Shown here: positions 7,292 through 13,189 of the stretch, piece after piece
How the letters are laid out: each line of letters begins with the position of its first letter
Position numbering within the stretch: the first letter of the stretch is position 1
Assembly (NCBI GenBank): GCA_964649825.1
Contig: CAZYQW010000144.1
Location: 1-13,189, forward strand
Length of the DNA: 13,189 nucleotides
Origin: CAZYQW01 sp964649825
GTDB taxonomy: Bacteria > Planctomycetota > B15-G4 > JADJEK01
Direction: 5' to 3'
Program-made: the position numbers and the translations under genes
The notes under the pieces: generated by a model
Databases searched by the model: none
What the model saw: the letters and a program-made list of their open reading frames with translations, nothing else
Told to the model about the DNA's origin: nothing

Positions 7292-7657
7292 GCCACGGTT
7301 GTACGAAACCTCCCGCCGAGTGTGCCAGCCGCGATCGGGATTGACCGCGGTCCGTTCGCTCCGACGATCGAAGGCGAGCGGAACACGTCGGTCGACCCGT
7401 GGAAGAAGGACCCGAATCGCGTACCTCCGAAGTTCGCGTACATGGTCGGGTACGCGGGCGTCCGCGCCGCCCTCGAACGGCTCGCCCGCGCTGCCGCGGC
7501 CAGCGGGACTCCCGCCGAGGTGGTCGCCCGCGCCTGCAGGCGTCCGGGCTGCTGCCGGATACAAACCGACCTGGTGGGCTTCATCGAACTCGTGGGTTGG
7601 GCGCGGCGGTGTCATCCCGCCGGGGAATACCCGGGCCGCCCGCGGACGCTCTGGTAA
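7265..7657 (+). CDS. Unrecognised open frame, doubtful gene
   Basis: A 130-codon plus-strand frame from ATG 7265 to TAA 7657, between the sigma remnant (which it overlaps antisense for about 27 bases) and kynA. The middle looks helical (GVRAALERLARAAAASGTPAEVVARAC), with a Cys-rich RRPGCCRI after it. I recognise no family. Third positions are GC-rich, but the minus-strand frame over the same DNA uses the same wobble positions, so composition cannot decide the strand. There is only a weak upstream GGA. It may be a small hypothetical gene, a remnant, or noncoding DNA. Apart from it I see no gene between 7292 and 7767. Confidence 0.25.
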   Translation: MGEAGRIEHATVVRNLPPSVPAAIGIDRGPFAPTIEGERNTSVDPWKKDPNRVPPKFAYMVGYAGVRAALERLARAAAASGTPAEVVARACRRPGCCRIQTDLVGFIELVGWARRCHPAGEYPGRPRTLW

Positions 7658-7714
7658 CGTGCTGCGCATGTGGGCATCCCGCGTGCTTGTCCTTCGACCG
7701 TCCATCCTGCTCCT

Positions 7715-7728
7715 CCGGTTCGAACCGG
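7715..7728. promoter_or_regulatory. CCGGTTCGAACCGG palindrome upstream of kynA
   Basis: A perfect 14-base palindrome ending 39 bases before the kynA ATG. Its central ten bases equal the palindrome in the carA leader (4872-4881). It is a candidate operator for the kynA operon; as RNA it would make only a tight-looped stem. No clear promoter hexamers were found beside it. Confidence 0.4.
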
Positions 7729-7767
7729 TCGGGCTCGCACGGCAAGCCGCCCGCGCCGGGTGACGAC

Positions 7768-8910
7768 ATGAGCAAGCCGACCACCACGACGACGTACTGG
7801 GACTACATCCGAGTCAAGGAACTCCTGGCGCTCCAGGGAGGGCTCGGCGACGACGACGCCGCCCTCACGCAGGACGAGGTCGTCTTCATCACGGTGCACC
7901 AGGTCTACGAGCTCTGGTTCAAGCTGGCGCTGCGCGACATCGAGGCGGCGCGCGACCTGTTCAAGAGGACGCGAGTTCCCGACGACCACTTGGCGGGCGT
8001 GTACCGCCGGCTCGAACGCTTGCGCATCATCTTCGGTCTGGCCGCCGACCACTTCCCGCTGATCGAGACGCTGACGACGCGCGACTACCTCGAGTTTCGC
8101 GACAAGCTGTTCCCGGCGAACGGCGGCCAGTCGGCCCAGTTCCGCGAGATCGAAATCCTGTTCGGCCTGGACGGCGAGAACGACCGGATTCCCTACGTCA
8201 CGGGGGGCCGCTTCGAGGACGTGCTCGCTGCCCCGGATGGATCGACGAGCTGGTCGCTCGCACGCGTGAAGCGCCGCATGGACGATCGTCCGAACTTCAA
8301 GGAGGCGGTCGATTCGTGGCTCTACCGGACGCCGATCCACGCATCGACGCCGGACGATCCGAACGACGCCGCCACCGTCGATCGTTTCATCGAAACGTAC
8401 CTCCGCTCGCATCGCGGCGCGCTCGAGACGCTGGCCGACGAGCTCTGCCGCGCCGTGAGGTCGCCGCACGAGCGCGAGACGCTGCGCGGGCGCTATGAGA
8501 ACGAAGCGCGGCAGGCGGAGGTGTTCCTGAACGCGGAGGACGTCGACGAGGCCGAGCGCCCCCGGCGGCGGCGGATCCGCTCCGGAGTGCTGTTCATCGA
8601 GACGTACCGCGAGCTCCCCCTTCTCGCGTGGCCTCGCCAGATCCTCGACGCCATCATCGCCGTCGAGCAAGCATTCATCTACTACCGCCAACGACACGCG
8701 CGCATGGCCGAGCGAATGATCGGACGGCGCGTCGGCACCGGCGGCTCCGCCGGCGTGGAGTACCTGGATCAGACCGCGCTCTCCTACCGGATCTTCAAGG
8801 ACCTGTGGGCGGTGCGGACCGTGCTGCTGCGACGTGACGCACTGCCCGACCCCGAGAACCCCGACTTCTATCGATTTCGCTTCGACGCGAGACCGGGTGA
8901 CGGCCCATGA
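7768..8910 (+). CDS. kynA: Tryptophan 2,3-dioxygenase (heme)
   Basis: Cytoplasmic heme enzyme that opens the indole ring of L-tryptophan with O2 to give N-formylkynurenine, the first step of the kynurenine pathway. Landmarks: TYWDYIRVKELLALQGG (about 9-25), TVHQVYELWFK (42-52) with His44 as the active-site histidine that contacts the indole, FPANGGQSAQFREIE (115-129), the likely proximal heme ligand His310 in RQRHARMAERMIG, and the GTGGSAGVEYL loop (323-333) that closes over substrate. At 380 residues it is longer than short bacterial TDOs (about 280) and nearer the animal length; the extra residues lie mainly between about 140 and 290. The ATG at 7768 is chosen because similarity begins a few residues later; only a weak GGGTGA precedes it. 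It overlaps the next gene by four bases. No kynurenine formamidase or kynureninase is in the window. Confidence 0.93.
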   Translation: MSKPTTTTTYWDYIRVKELLALQGGLGDDDAALTQDEVVFITVHQVYELWFKLALRDIEAARDLFKRTRVPDDHLAGVYRRLERLRIIFGLAADHFPLIETLTTRDYLEFRDKLFPANGGQSAQFREIEILFGLDGENDRIPYVTGGRFEDVLAAPDGSTSWSLARVKRRMDDRPNFKEAVDSWLYRTPIHASTPDDPNDAATVDRFIETYLRSHRGALETLADELCRAVRSPHERETLRGRYENEARQAEVFLNAEDVDEAERPRRRRIRSGVLFIETYRELPLLAWPRQILDAIIAVEQAFIYYRQRHARMAERMIGRRVGTGGSAGVEYLDQTALSYRIFKDLWAVRTVLLRRDALPDPENPDFYRFRFDARPGDGP

Positions 8911-10332
8911 TCCTGCCTCTTGTCGTGCTGCTCTCGTCCTCGGTCCCCATCGCCGACGACGGTACGGGCGCGGTGAAGGCGCGCGCGGTCGCCGCGGTCG
9001 AGGCTCAGGCGCCGCGGCTCATCGAGCTCAGCCAAGCGATCTGGGAGTTCGCGGAGATCGCCCTGCGCGAGTCGAGGTCGGCCGCCGTGCTGGCGGACTA
9101 CGCCGAAGCGGAGGGGTTCCGAGTCGAGCGCGGAGTGGCCGGCATGCCGACCGCGTTCATCGCGTCGTACGGCACCGGAGAGCCGATCATCGGGATCATG
9201 GGCGAGTTCGACGCCCTCCCCGGCATCTCGCAGAAGGCGCTCCCGCGACGCGAGGCGCTCGAGGAAGGCCGGCCTGGCCACGGTTGCGGCCACAACCTGT
9301 TCGGGCCCGCCAGCCTGGGTGCCGCGGTCGCCATCCGCCGGCTCATCGAAGCGGGCACGCTGTCAGGAACGATCCGCTTCTACGGCACGCCGGCCGAGGA
9401 GTCGGTGGGCGGCAAGATCTACATGGTGCGCGACGGCCTCTTCGACGACGTCAGCGTCGCGCTCGCGTGGCATCCGAGCGCTGAGATCCGCTCCGACACC
9501 GAGGGCACCCAGGCGCTCGTCGACTTCATCGTCGAGTTTCGCGGGCGATCCGCACACGCCGCCCTTCGACCCGTGGAACGGCGTCTCCGCGCTCGACGGC
9601 CTCGAGATCTTCACCTTCGCGTTGAATCAGATGCGGGAGCACGTGCGACCTACGGTTCGCATTCACTACGTCATCCCGAGCGGCGGCGACGTCCCCAACG
9701 TGGTGCCGGACTACGCGAAGGTCTGGTGCTGGATCCGCGACTCGCGCCACCAAGAGGTCGATCGACTGCTCGAGCGTGCGAAGAGCATCACTCAAGGCGC
9801 TGCGCTCGCGGCCGGCGTGACCGGGAAGCTGACGGTCCAGTCGGGCGACTATGAGATGCTCGTCAACATGACCGGGCAACGCGCGGTGCAGAAGAACCTC
9901 ATGGCGCTGGGGTCGATCGAGTTCACTGCGGCCGAGCAGGAGTTCGCACGCGAGATCCAGCGTGTCACCGAAGTGCCGGAGATCGGCCTCAAGGGCACCG
10001 TGGAGCCGCTCGAAGAGAACCCGTCCGAGCCGCAGGGCGGATCGACCGACGTGGCCGACGTGAGCTGGGTGACACCGACGCTGCACCTCTCGGTCACCAC
10101 GGCACCAGCCGGTGCGCCGTGGCACGCCTGGCCGGTCGTCGCCTGCGCCGGGACGTCGATCGGCCACAAAGGCATGATGCACGCATCGAAGGCGCTCGCG
10201 ATGACGATGGTCGACCTCTATCAGGACGCAGAGCTGCGCGACGGGATTCGCGCGGAGTTCGACGAGGAGACCAAGGGGCAGGTGTATCGCGGCTACATCC
10301 CGGAAGGCCCGCCGCCGCTCCCGACGGACTAG
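8907..10332 (+). pseudogene. Exported M20 amidohydrolase (AbgB type), broken by one extra base
   Basis: A metallo-amidohydrolase related to the p-aminobenzoyl-glutamate hydrolase subunit AbgB and aminoacylases. It starts at ATG 8907, overlapping the kynA stop (ATGA), with a short signal-like stretch (MILPLVVLLSSSVPIA). The N-terminal part carries the M20D metal site: GEFDALPG (99-106), GHGCGHN with Cys127/His129, TPAEES with Glu164/Glu165, and His189 in AWHPS. Family sequence continues as GRSAHAA, then jumps by one frame to FDPWNGVSALDGLEIF. Removing one C from the CCC at 9562-9564 restores a continuous 474-residue protein to TAG 10332, close to AbgB length, with the usual C-terminal HAWPVVACAGTSIGHKGMMHASKA. 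As written, translation would stop at 9854. Both halves are well conserved, so this is a recent mutation or a sequencing error. The substrate is unknown. Confidence 0.88.
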
Positions 10333-10336
10333 GAAC

Positions 10337-10954
10337 ATGTCCGAGGCCACACATGAACCACGAGGTCGACTGACGACGCTCCGACACGGGTCGGGCGGAC
10401 GGTCGAACGCAGTGGGAGGCACGCGGCTCGCGTCGCACTTCCTCCTCGTTCCCCTGCTGTTTCTCGCGGCCTGCCGATCGTCGCCGCCGGATCCACGAGT
10501 CGACGGACCGATTCGCGTCTTCGGCGACGTCGCTGCTCCGACGTCGTGGAACCACGACGAGATCGAAGCCGAGTTCGCCGACCACGTGCGCCTCGTGGAG
10601 CACGTCACGAAGCGACTGGAGCGTCATCGCCTCCGCGCCGTCCCGCTCGTCCGCTTGATCGAGGCGAGCCGACCGGTTCTCGATTCGTCCCGCAAGAACC
10701 CAAAGCTCGCGGTCGTCGTCGTGCTGCGCGCGCGGGACGGCTACGCCATCGCGTACACCTATGACGAGATCGCGCCGCACGCCGGCGAGCCCACGGTCTT
10801 CCTCGCGTTCGCCGACGAGGAAGGGCCGCTCCCCGAGGAGTTCGCGCCGGCGCGCGTCGTCGTGGTCGATGGCACGAACCCGTCGCGGGCTCTGCGCGGG
10901 ATCATCGAGATCGAAGTCGTCGACGTCGCGAAGAAGCGCACCTCGCCGGCCTGA
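10337..10954 (+). CDS. Small lipoprotein with molybdopterin-oxidoreductase-like fold (tentative)
   Basis: 205 codons from ATG 10337, four bases after the M20 stop. A lipobox is clear: hydrophobic FLLVPLLFLAAC with Cys46, so the mature protein should be tethered to a membrane outside the cytoplasm. From ATG 10337 the stretch before the hydrophobic core is long (about 34 residues). GTG 10412 would give a textbook signal with Cys21 and may be the real start. AGGA before 10337 is only two bases away, and neither start has a convincing ribosome site. The mature part has the order DGPIRV, VPLVRLIEAS, RDGYAIAYTYDEIAP, FLAFADEEGPLPEE, ARVVVVDG, ALRGIIEIEVVDV. This resembles the sulfite-oxidase-type molybdopterin-binding fold (YxGVPLxxLL, DGYxxxxxxxE, LA..dG.pL, R.V..IEV), but I see no cofactor-binding cysteine, so a cofactor-free relative is likeliest. 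Confidence 0.8.
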   Translation: MSEATHEPRGRLTTLRHGSGGRSNAVGGTRLASHFLLVPLLFLAACRSSPPDPRVDGPIRVFGDVAAPTSWNHDEIEAEFADHVRLVEHVTKRLERHRLRAVPLVRLIEASRPVLDSSRKNPKLAVVVVLRARDGYAIAYTYDEIAPHAGEPTVFLAFADEEGPLPEEFAPARVVVVDGTNPSRALRGIIEIEVVDVAKKRTSPA

Positions 10955-10958
10955 GCCG

Positions 10959-12788
10959 ATGCCCGCCGTTCGCGCCTTCGCCGTCGTCGTCGTCGCCTCC
11001 CTCGCCGCATGCGCGGACCAGGCGCGTCCGGGTGGCGCGAATGAGCGCCGCCCGAGCATCCTGCTCGTTACCGTCGACACGACGCGGGCCGACCGGCTCG
11101 GCTTCGCCGGATACTCGCCCGCGGCAACTCCGCGGCTCGACGCGCTCGCCAAGCGCGGCACCTGGTTCTCGCAGGCACGGACCTGCGTACCGCTCACGCT
11201 GCCGGCCCACGGTTCATTGATGACCGGGCTCTACCCTCCCGCCCACGGCCTGCGCGAGAACGGGATCGCGTGCCTTGGCGACGAGGCGGTGACGATCGCC
11301 GAGCACCTCCGCGGTGCGGGCTACCGAACCGGCGCGTTCGTCTCGGCGTTCGTCCTCGACGCGCAGTACGGACTCGATCAGGGGTTCGATGCGTACGACG
11401 ACGTTCCGAGGCGCCGCCTCGTGTCCGGCGGATTCATCGAGGAACGCCCGGCGGACGAGACCGTCGACGCCGCGCTCGCCTGGGTCGCGCAGGCCCAGAC
11501 GCCGTTCTTCCTGTGGGTTCACCTGTTCGATCCACACGCACCGTACGACCCGCCGCGCCGGTTCGCGGCCGAGGACCCGTACGACGGAGAGATCGCGTTC
11601 GCCGACGCGTCCATCGGTCGATTGATCGATGCAATCGACCAGCGGGACGAGACCGCAGTGTTCTGCGTCACGTCGGACCACGGGGAATCGCTCGGCGAGC
11701 ACGGCGAGACGACGCATGGGGTCTTCGTGTACGACGCGACGCTCCTCGTCCCGCTCCTGTTCGCAGGGCGAGGCGTTCCGCCCGATCGCCGCGTCGATGT
11801 TCCCACGTCGATCGTCGACGTGGCTCCGACGCTGCTGTCGCTCGCGAAGGCGCCGCCGCTTCCGGGGATCCACGGCGTCGACTTGACCCCGACGTTCGAG
11901 GGCGACGCGCCGCGGCCTCGGCCCATCTGGTTCGAGAGCCTGAACGGATGGCTCGACCATGGTTGGTCGCCGCTGGTCGGCGTGACGGATGGGCGCGACA
12001 AGTTCATCGAGGCGCCGCGTGCCGAGCTGTACGACTTGGTCGAGGATGCGAAGGAGCTCTCCAATCGCGCGGTCTCCGAACCGGAGCGGGCCGACCGACT
12101 ACGCGCGGCGGTGCGATCGGCCTGGGACTCGCTTTCGCGCGACGTCACCCTCGCCGACGTCCGTGAGATCGACGAGGACGAGCGCCGGACGCTCGAACAG
12201 CTCGGGTACACCGCAAGCGGCGACGGGGACTCCAAGGTCCCATATCCGGCGGTCGACATGGTCGACCCGAAGGATCGGATCCTCGGCGAGGCCGCACGAA
12301 ACGAAGCGCTCACGCTCATGGGACGGGCGCGCGCGGCGACGACTCCCGCCGAAAGAACGCGTCATCTCGATCGCGCCATCGGAATCCTCGAGCAAGCGAT
12401 CGCCGGCGACCCCGGCGCCGTCCTGCTCCATGAGTACGCGGGCCAGTGCTACGTCCAGAAAGCCGCGTTCATGCCCGCGATCGATCACCTGCGCCGCTGC
12501 CTTGCCAAACGCCCGGACCGCGTCGATGCGCGCTACTCGCTCGGCGTCGCCCTGCTCGGGTCGGGCGACGCGCCCGCGGCCCGGCGTGAGCTCGAGCGCT
12601 GCCTCGAACAGCAGCCGACCTTCGTCCTCGCCGCGAAGATCCTCGCGATGCACCACGAGGATCGCGGCGACTACGCCGCGGCCGCCGGCGCGTGGCGCCA
12701 CTTCCTCGAGCACTGGGAGGCGAACGACGACGAGAGGAGGAACGCGTCCGACGCCCTCGAACGCGTACTCGAGAAGTCGCGCGGTTGA
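10959..12788 (+). CDS. Sulfatase-like lipoprotein of the alkaline phosphatase superfamily with C-terminal TPRs
   Basis: 609 residues from ATG 10959, four bases after the previous stop. The frame is open upstream, but only this ATG gives a lipoprotein signal (hydrophobic core, then SLAAC, Cys18). The sulfatase domain spans about 33-360: ILLVTVDTTRADRLG with Asp40, LTLPAHGSLMTG (79-90), FFLWVHLFDPHAPYDPP (183-199), and VTSDHGESLGEHGETTHG with Asp240/His241 and further His ligands. Aligned to the sulfatase CxPxR site, the nucleophile position is Thr80 (TLPAH), not Cys or Ser, so formylglycine cannot form there. A phosphodiesterase, phosphatase or transferase activity is as plausible as sulfate ester hydrolysis. 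Residues about 440-605 are helical repeats of TPR type (e.g. HEYAGQCYVQKAAFMPAIDHL, DARYSLGVALLGSGDAPAARREL). It is the last gene of the kynA operon. Confidence 0.92.
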   Translation: MPAVRAFAVVVVASLAACADQARPGGANERRPSILLVTVDTTRADRLGFAGYSPAATPRLDALAKRGTWFSQARTCVPLTLPAHGSLMTGLYPPAHGLRENGIACLGDEAVTIAEHLRGAGYRTGAFVSAFVLDAQYGLDQGFDAYDDVPRRRLVSGGFIEERPADETVDAALAWVAQAQTPFFLWVHLFDPHAPYDPPRRFAAEDPYDGEIAFADASIGRLIDAIDQRDETAVFCVTSDHGESLGEHGETTHGVFVYDATLLVPLLFAGRGVPPDRRVDVPTSIVDVAPTLLSLAKAPPLPGIHGVDLTPTFEGDAPRPRPIWFESLNGWLDHGWSPLVGVTDGRDKFIEAPRAELYDLVEDAKELSNRAVSEPERADRLRAAVRSAWDSLSRDVTLADVREIDEDERRTLEQLGYTASGDGDSKVPYPAVDMVDPKDRILGEAARNEALTLMGRARAATTPAERTRHLDRAIGILEQAIAGDPGAVLLHEYAGQCYVQKAAFMPAIDHLRRCLAKRPDRVDARYSLGVALLGSGDAPAARRELERCLEQQPTFVLAAKILAMHHEDRGDYAAAAGAWRHFLEHWEANDDERRNASDALERVLEKSRG

Positions 12789-12926
12789 CGGGCGATCACG
12801 CCGGGCGTCGCGACGCAGCGCGGCAGCAAACCGTGGACCTCCTGCGACCGACGAGGACATGGGCGGGCGACAGCCACGACTGAGTCGCGAGCGCGTCCGT
12901 TCCACGGTCATGGAGGATTTCCGGCG

Positions 12927-13037
12927 ATGCAGTCGAGGCCGTCGCAGCACGACCCAGGTAACGAGATCCCCGAGAAGCACTGGATCTACCGCTTCGCGAA
13001 GAAGCGCTGGTTCTTCGGCTTCGGCGCCTCCTCCTAG
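12927..13037 (+). CDS. Possible 36-residue microprotein or gene stub ending at the right repeat
   Basis: ATG 12927 is preceded by GGAGG with a spacing of about ten bases. The product is basic and aromatic near its end (EKHWIYRFAKKRWFFGFGASS). The TAG stop (13035-13037) lies inside the 18-base repeat, so the original gene may have been longer and cut by an insertion; the outer flank beyond the element is not in the window. No family recognised. Between the sulfatase stop (12788) and this ATG I see only a GCGTCGCGACGC palindrome (12805-12816) and no clear terminator. Confidence 0.3.
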   Translation: MQSRPSQHDPGNEIPEKHWIYRFAKKRWFFGFGASS

Positions 13038-13049
13038 TGGTGTGATTCA
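13032..13049 (+). repeat. 18-bp terminal inverted repeat, right copy
   Basis: TCCTAGTGGTGTGATTCA, the exact reverse complement of 123-140, about 12.9 kb away. Eighteen identical bases are not expected by chance at this distance, and the sequence is AT-richer than its surroundings. Confidence 0.75.
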
Positions 13050-13054
13050 CTGGA

Positions 13055-13080
13055 GAGTGCCACGTTGGTCATGGGCACTC
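13055..13080 (+). other. Subterminal hairpin in the putative insertion-sequence end
   Basis: GAGTGCC (13055-13061) and GGCACTC (13074-13080) are perfect complements around a 12-base loop. In other insertion sequences such stems near the 5' end sequester the transposase start when transcription enters from outside; here that role is inferred. The GTG at 13108 lies 28 bases beyond it. Confidence 0.35.
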
Positions 13081-13107
13081 CTACCCTGCGAGCAGGAGGA
13101 TCGGGCA

Positions 13108-13189
13108 GTGCTCATGATCCATGTGTTCAAGGACGAATTCTGCGAGTTCGTGGTCCTGGGGTGCAGCCACGAGAAAATCGTGGAGGTTG
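13108..13189 (+). CDS. Partial 5' end of an unidentified gene, possibly a transposase
   Basis: GTG 13108 has GGAGG nine to thirteen bases upstream (13095-13099), and ATG 13114 is in the same frame; either could be the start. The frame stays open to the last base and begins MIHVFKDEFCEFVVLGCSHE from the ATG, reading like a soluble, structured protein. Lying just inside the repeat, it is best explained as the start of the mobile element's own gene. I cannot match it to a transposase family from 25 residues. Confidence 0.4.
   Translation, partial: MLMIHVFKDEFCEFVVLGCSHEKIVEV

Larger units (their letters stand above)
13032..13189 (+). mobile_element. Putative left end of an insertion sequence, cut by the window edge
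   Basis: Begins with the 18-base repeat shared inverted with 123-140, followed by a subterminal hairpin (13055-13080), a ribosome binding site and a coding start running off the window. The order of repeat, hairpin, Shine-Dalgarno and reading frame is typical of the 5' end of an insertion sequence. The family is not identified. Confidence 0.45.

Noticed and set aside
7630..7660. Promoter with TAACGT (7655-7660) upstream of kynA
   Set aside because: No -35-like hexamer at 16-18 bases upstream; the -10 match alone is too weak.
12910..13189. Open plus frame from ATG 12910 through the repeat into the right-edge coding start
   Set aside because: It is in the same frame as the right-edge gene, but the first two thirds are Arg/Ser-rich noise with no similarity to a protein; the GGAGG-GTG/ATG start at 13108-13114 is better.
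1..13189. CRISPR array, rRNA, tRNA, riboswitch, restriction or known defence genes
   Set aside because: No regularly spaced direct repeats, no rRNA or tRNA signatures, and no defence-protein motifs were seen on either strand.

Overview
The window is GC-rich bacterial DNA (roughly two thirds G+C by eye) with high-GC third codon positions throughout. It carries two plus-strand gene blocks separated by a decayed minus-strand block. I infer Planctomycetota or a close relative. The damaged gene at 6142-7027 ends in a domain (YGCGVNPA, DNPLGTQ, LTNGL) that I remember from secreted planctomycete FG-GAP proteins. The broken sigma factor next to it resembles the ECF type expanded in that phylum, and a TPR-fused sulfatase-like lipoprotein also fits. 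This assignment rests on family memory, not a search.

Left block, 239-4742: a class I aminotransferase (aspartate aminotransferase type) behind a plausible sigma70-like promoter, then a membrane-anchored CtpA-type S41 protease, tsaD (tRNA t6A synthesis) and larB (nickel-pincer cofactor synthesis). The last three overlap by 4 bases at each junction (GTGA, ATGA), so they look translationally coupled. A hairpin follows larB. carA (4926-6071), the small subunit of carbamoyl-phosphate synthetase, then has its own candidate promoter, and a strong hairpin follows it that could stop transcription from both sides.

Middle, 6142-7660: a minus-strand FG-GAP/VCBS gene and an ECF sigma factor gene, both broken. 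Sigma region 2 runs in frame straight into FG-GAP sequence, and there are two frame breaks, so this looks like a deletion scar between two former genes. An unrecognised plus-strand frame (7265-7657) follows.

Right block, 7768-12788: tryptophan 2,3-dioxygenase, an exported M20 amidohydrolase of AbgB type broken by one extra C, a small lipoprotein with a molybdopterin-oxidoreductase-like fold (tentative), and a sulfatase-like lipoprotein with a Thr at the nucleophile position and C-terminal TPRs. Gene junctions are 4-base overlaps or 4-base gaps, so this is one operon. It suggests cytoplasmic tryptophan oxidation placed together with cell-envelope hydrolases.

Edges: an identical 18-base sequence occurs in inverted orientation at 123-140 and 13032-13049, pointing outward. 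Coding sequence seems to end just outside the left copy and to begin, after a ribosome binding site, just outside the right copy. The simplest reading is that both window ends lie inside copies of one insertion sequence. I found no convincing new defence or mobile system. The most useful leads are the edge repeats, the GGTTCGAACC palindrome shared by the carA and kynA leaders, the sigma/FG-GAP fusion scar and the composition of the kynA operon.
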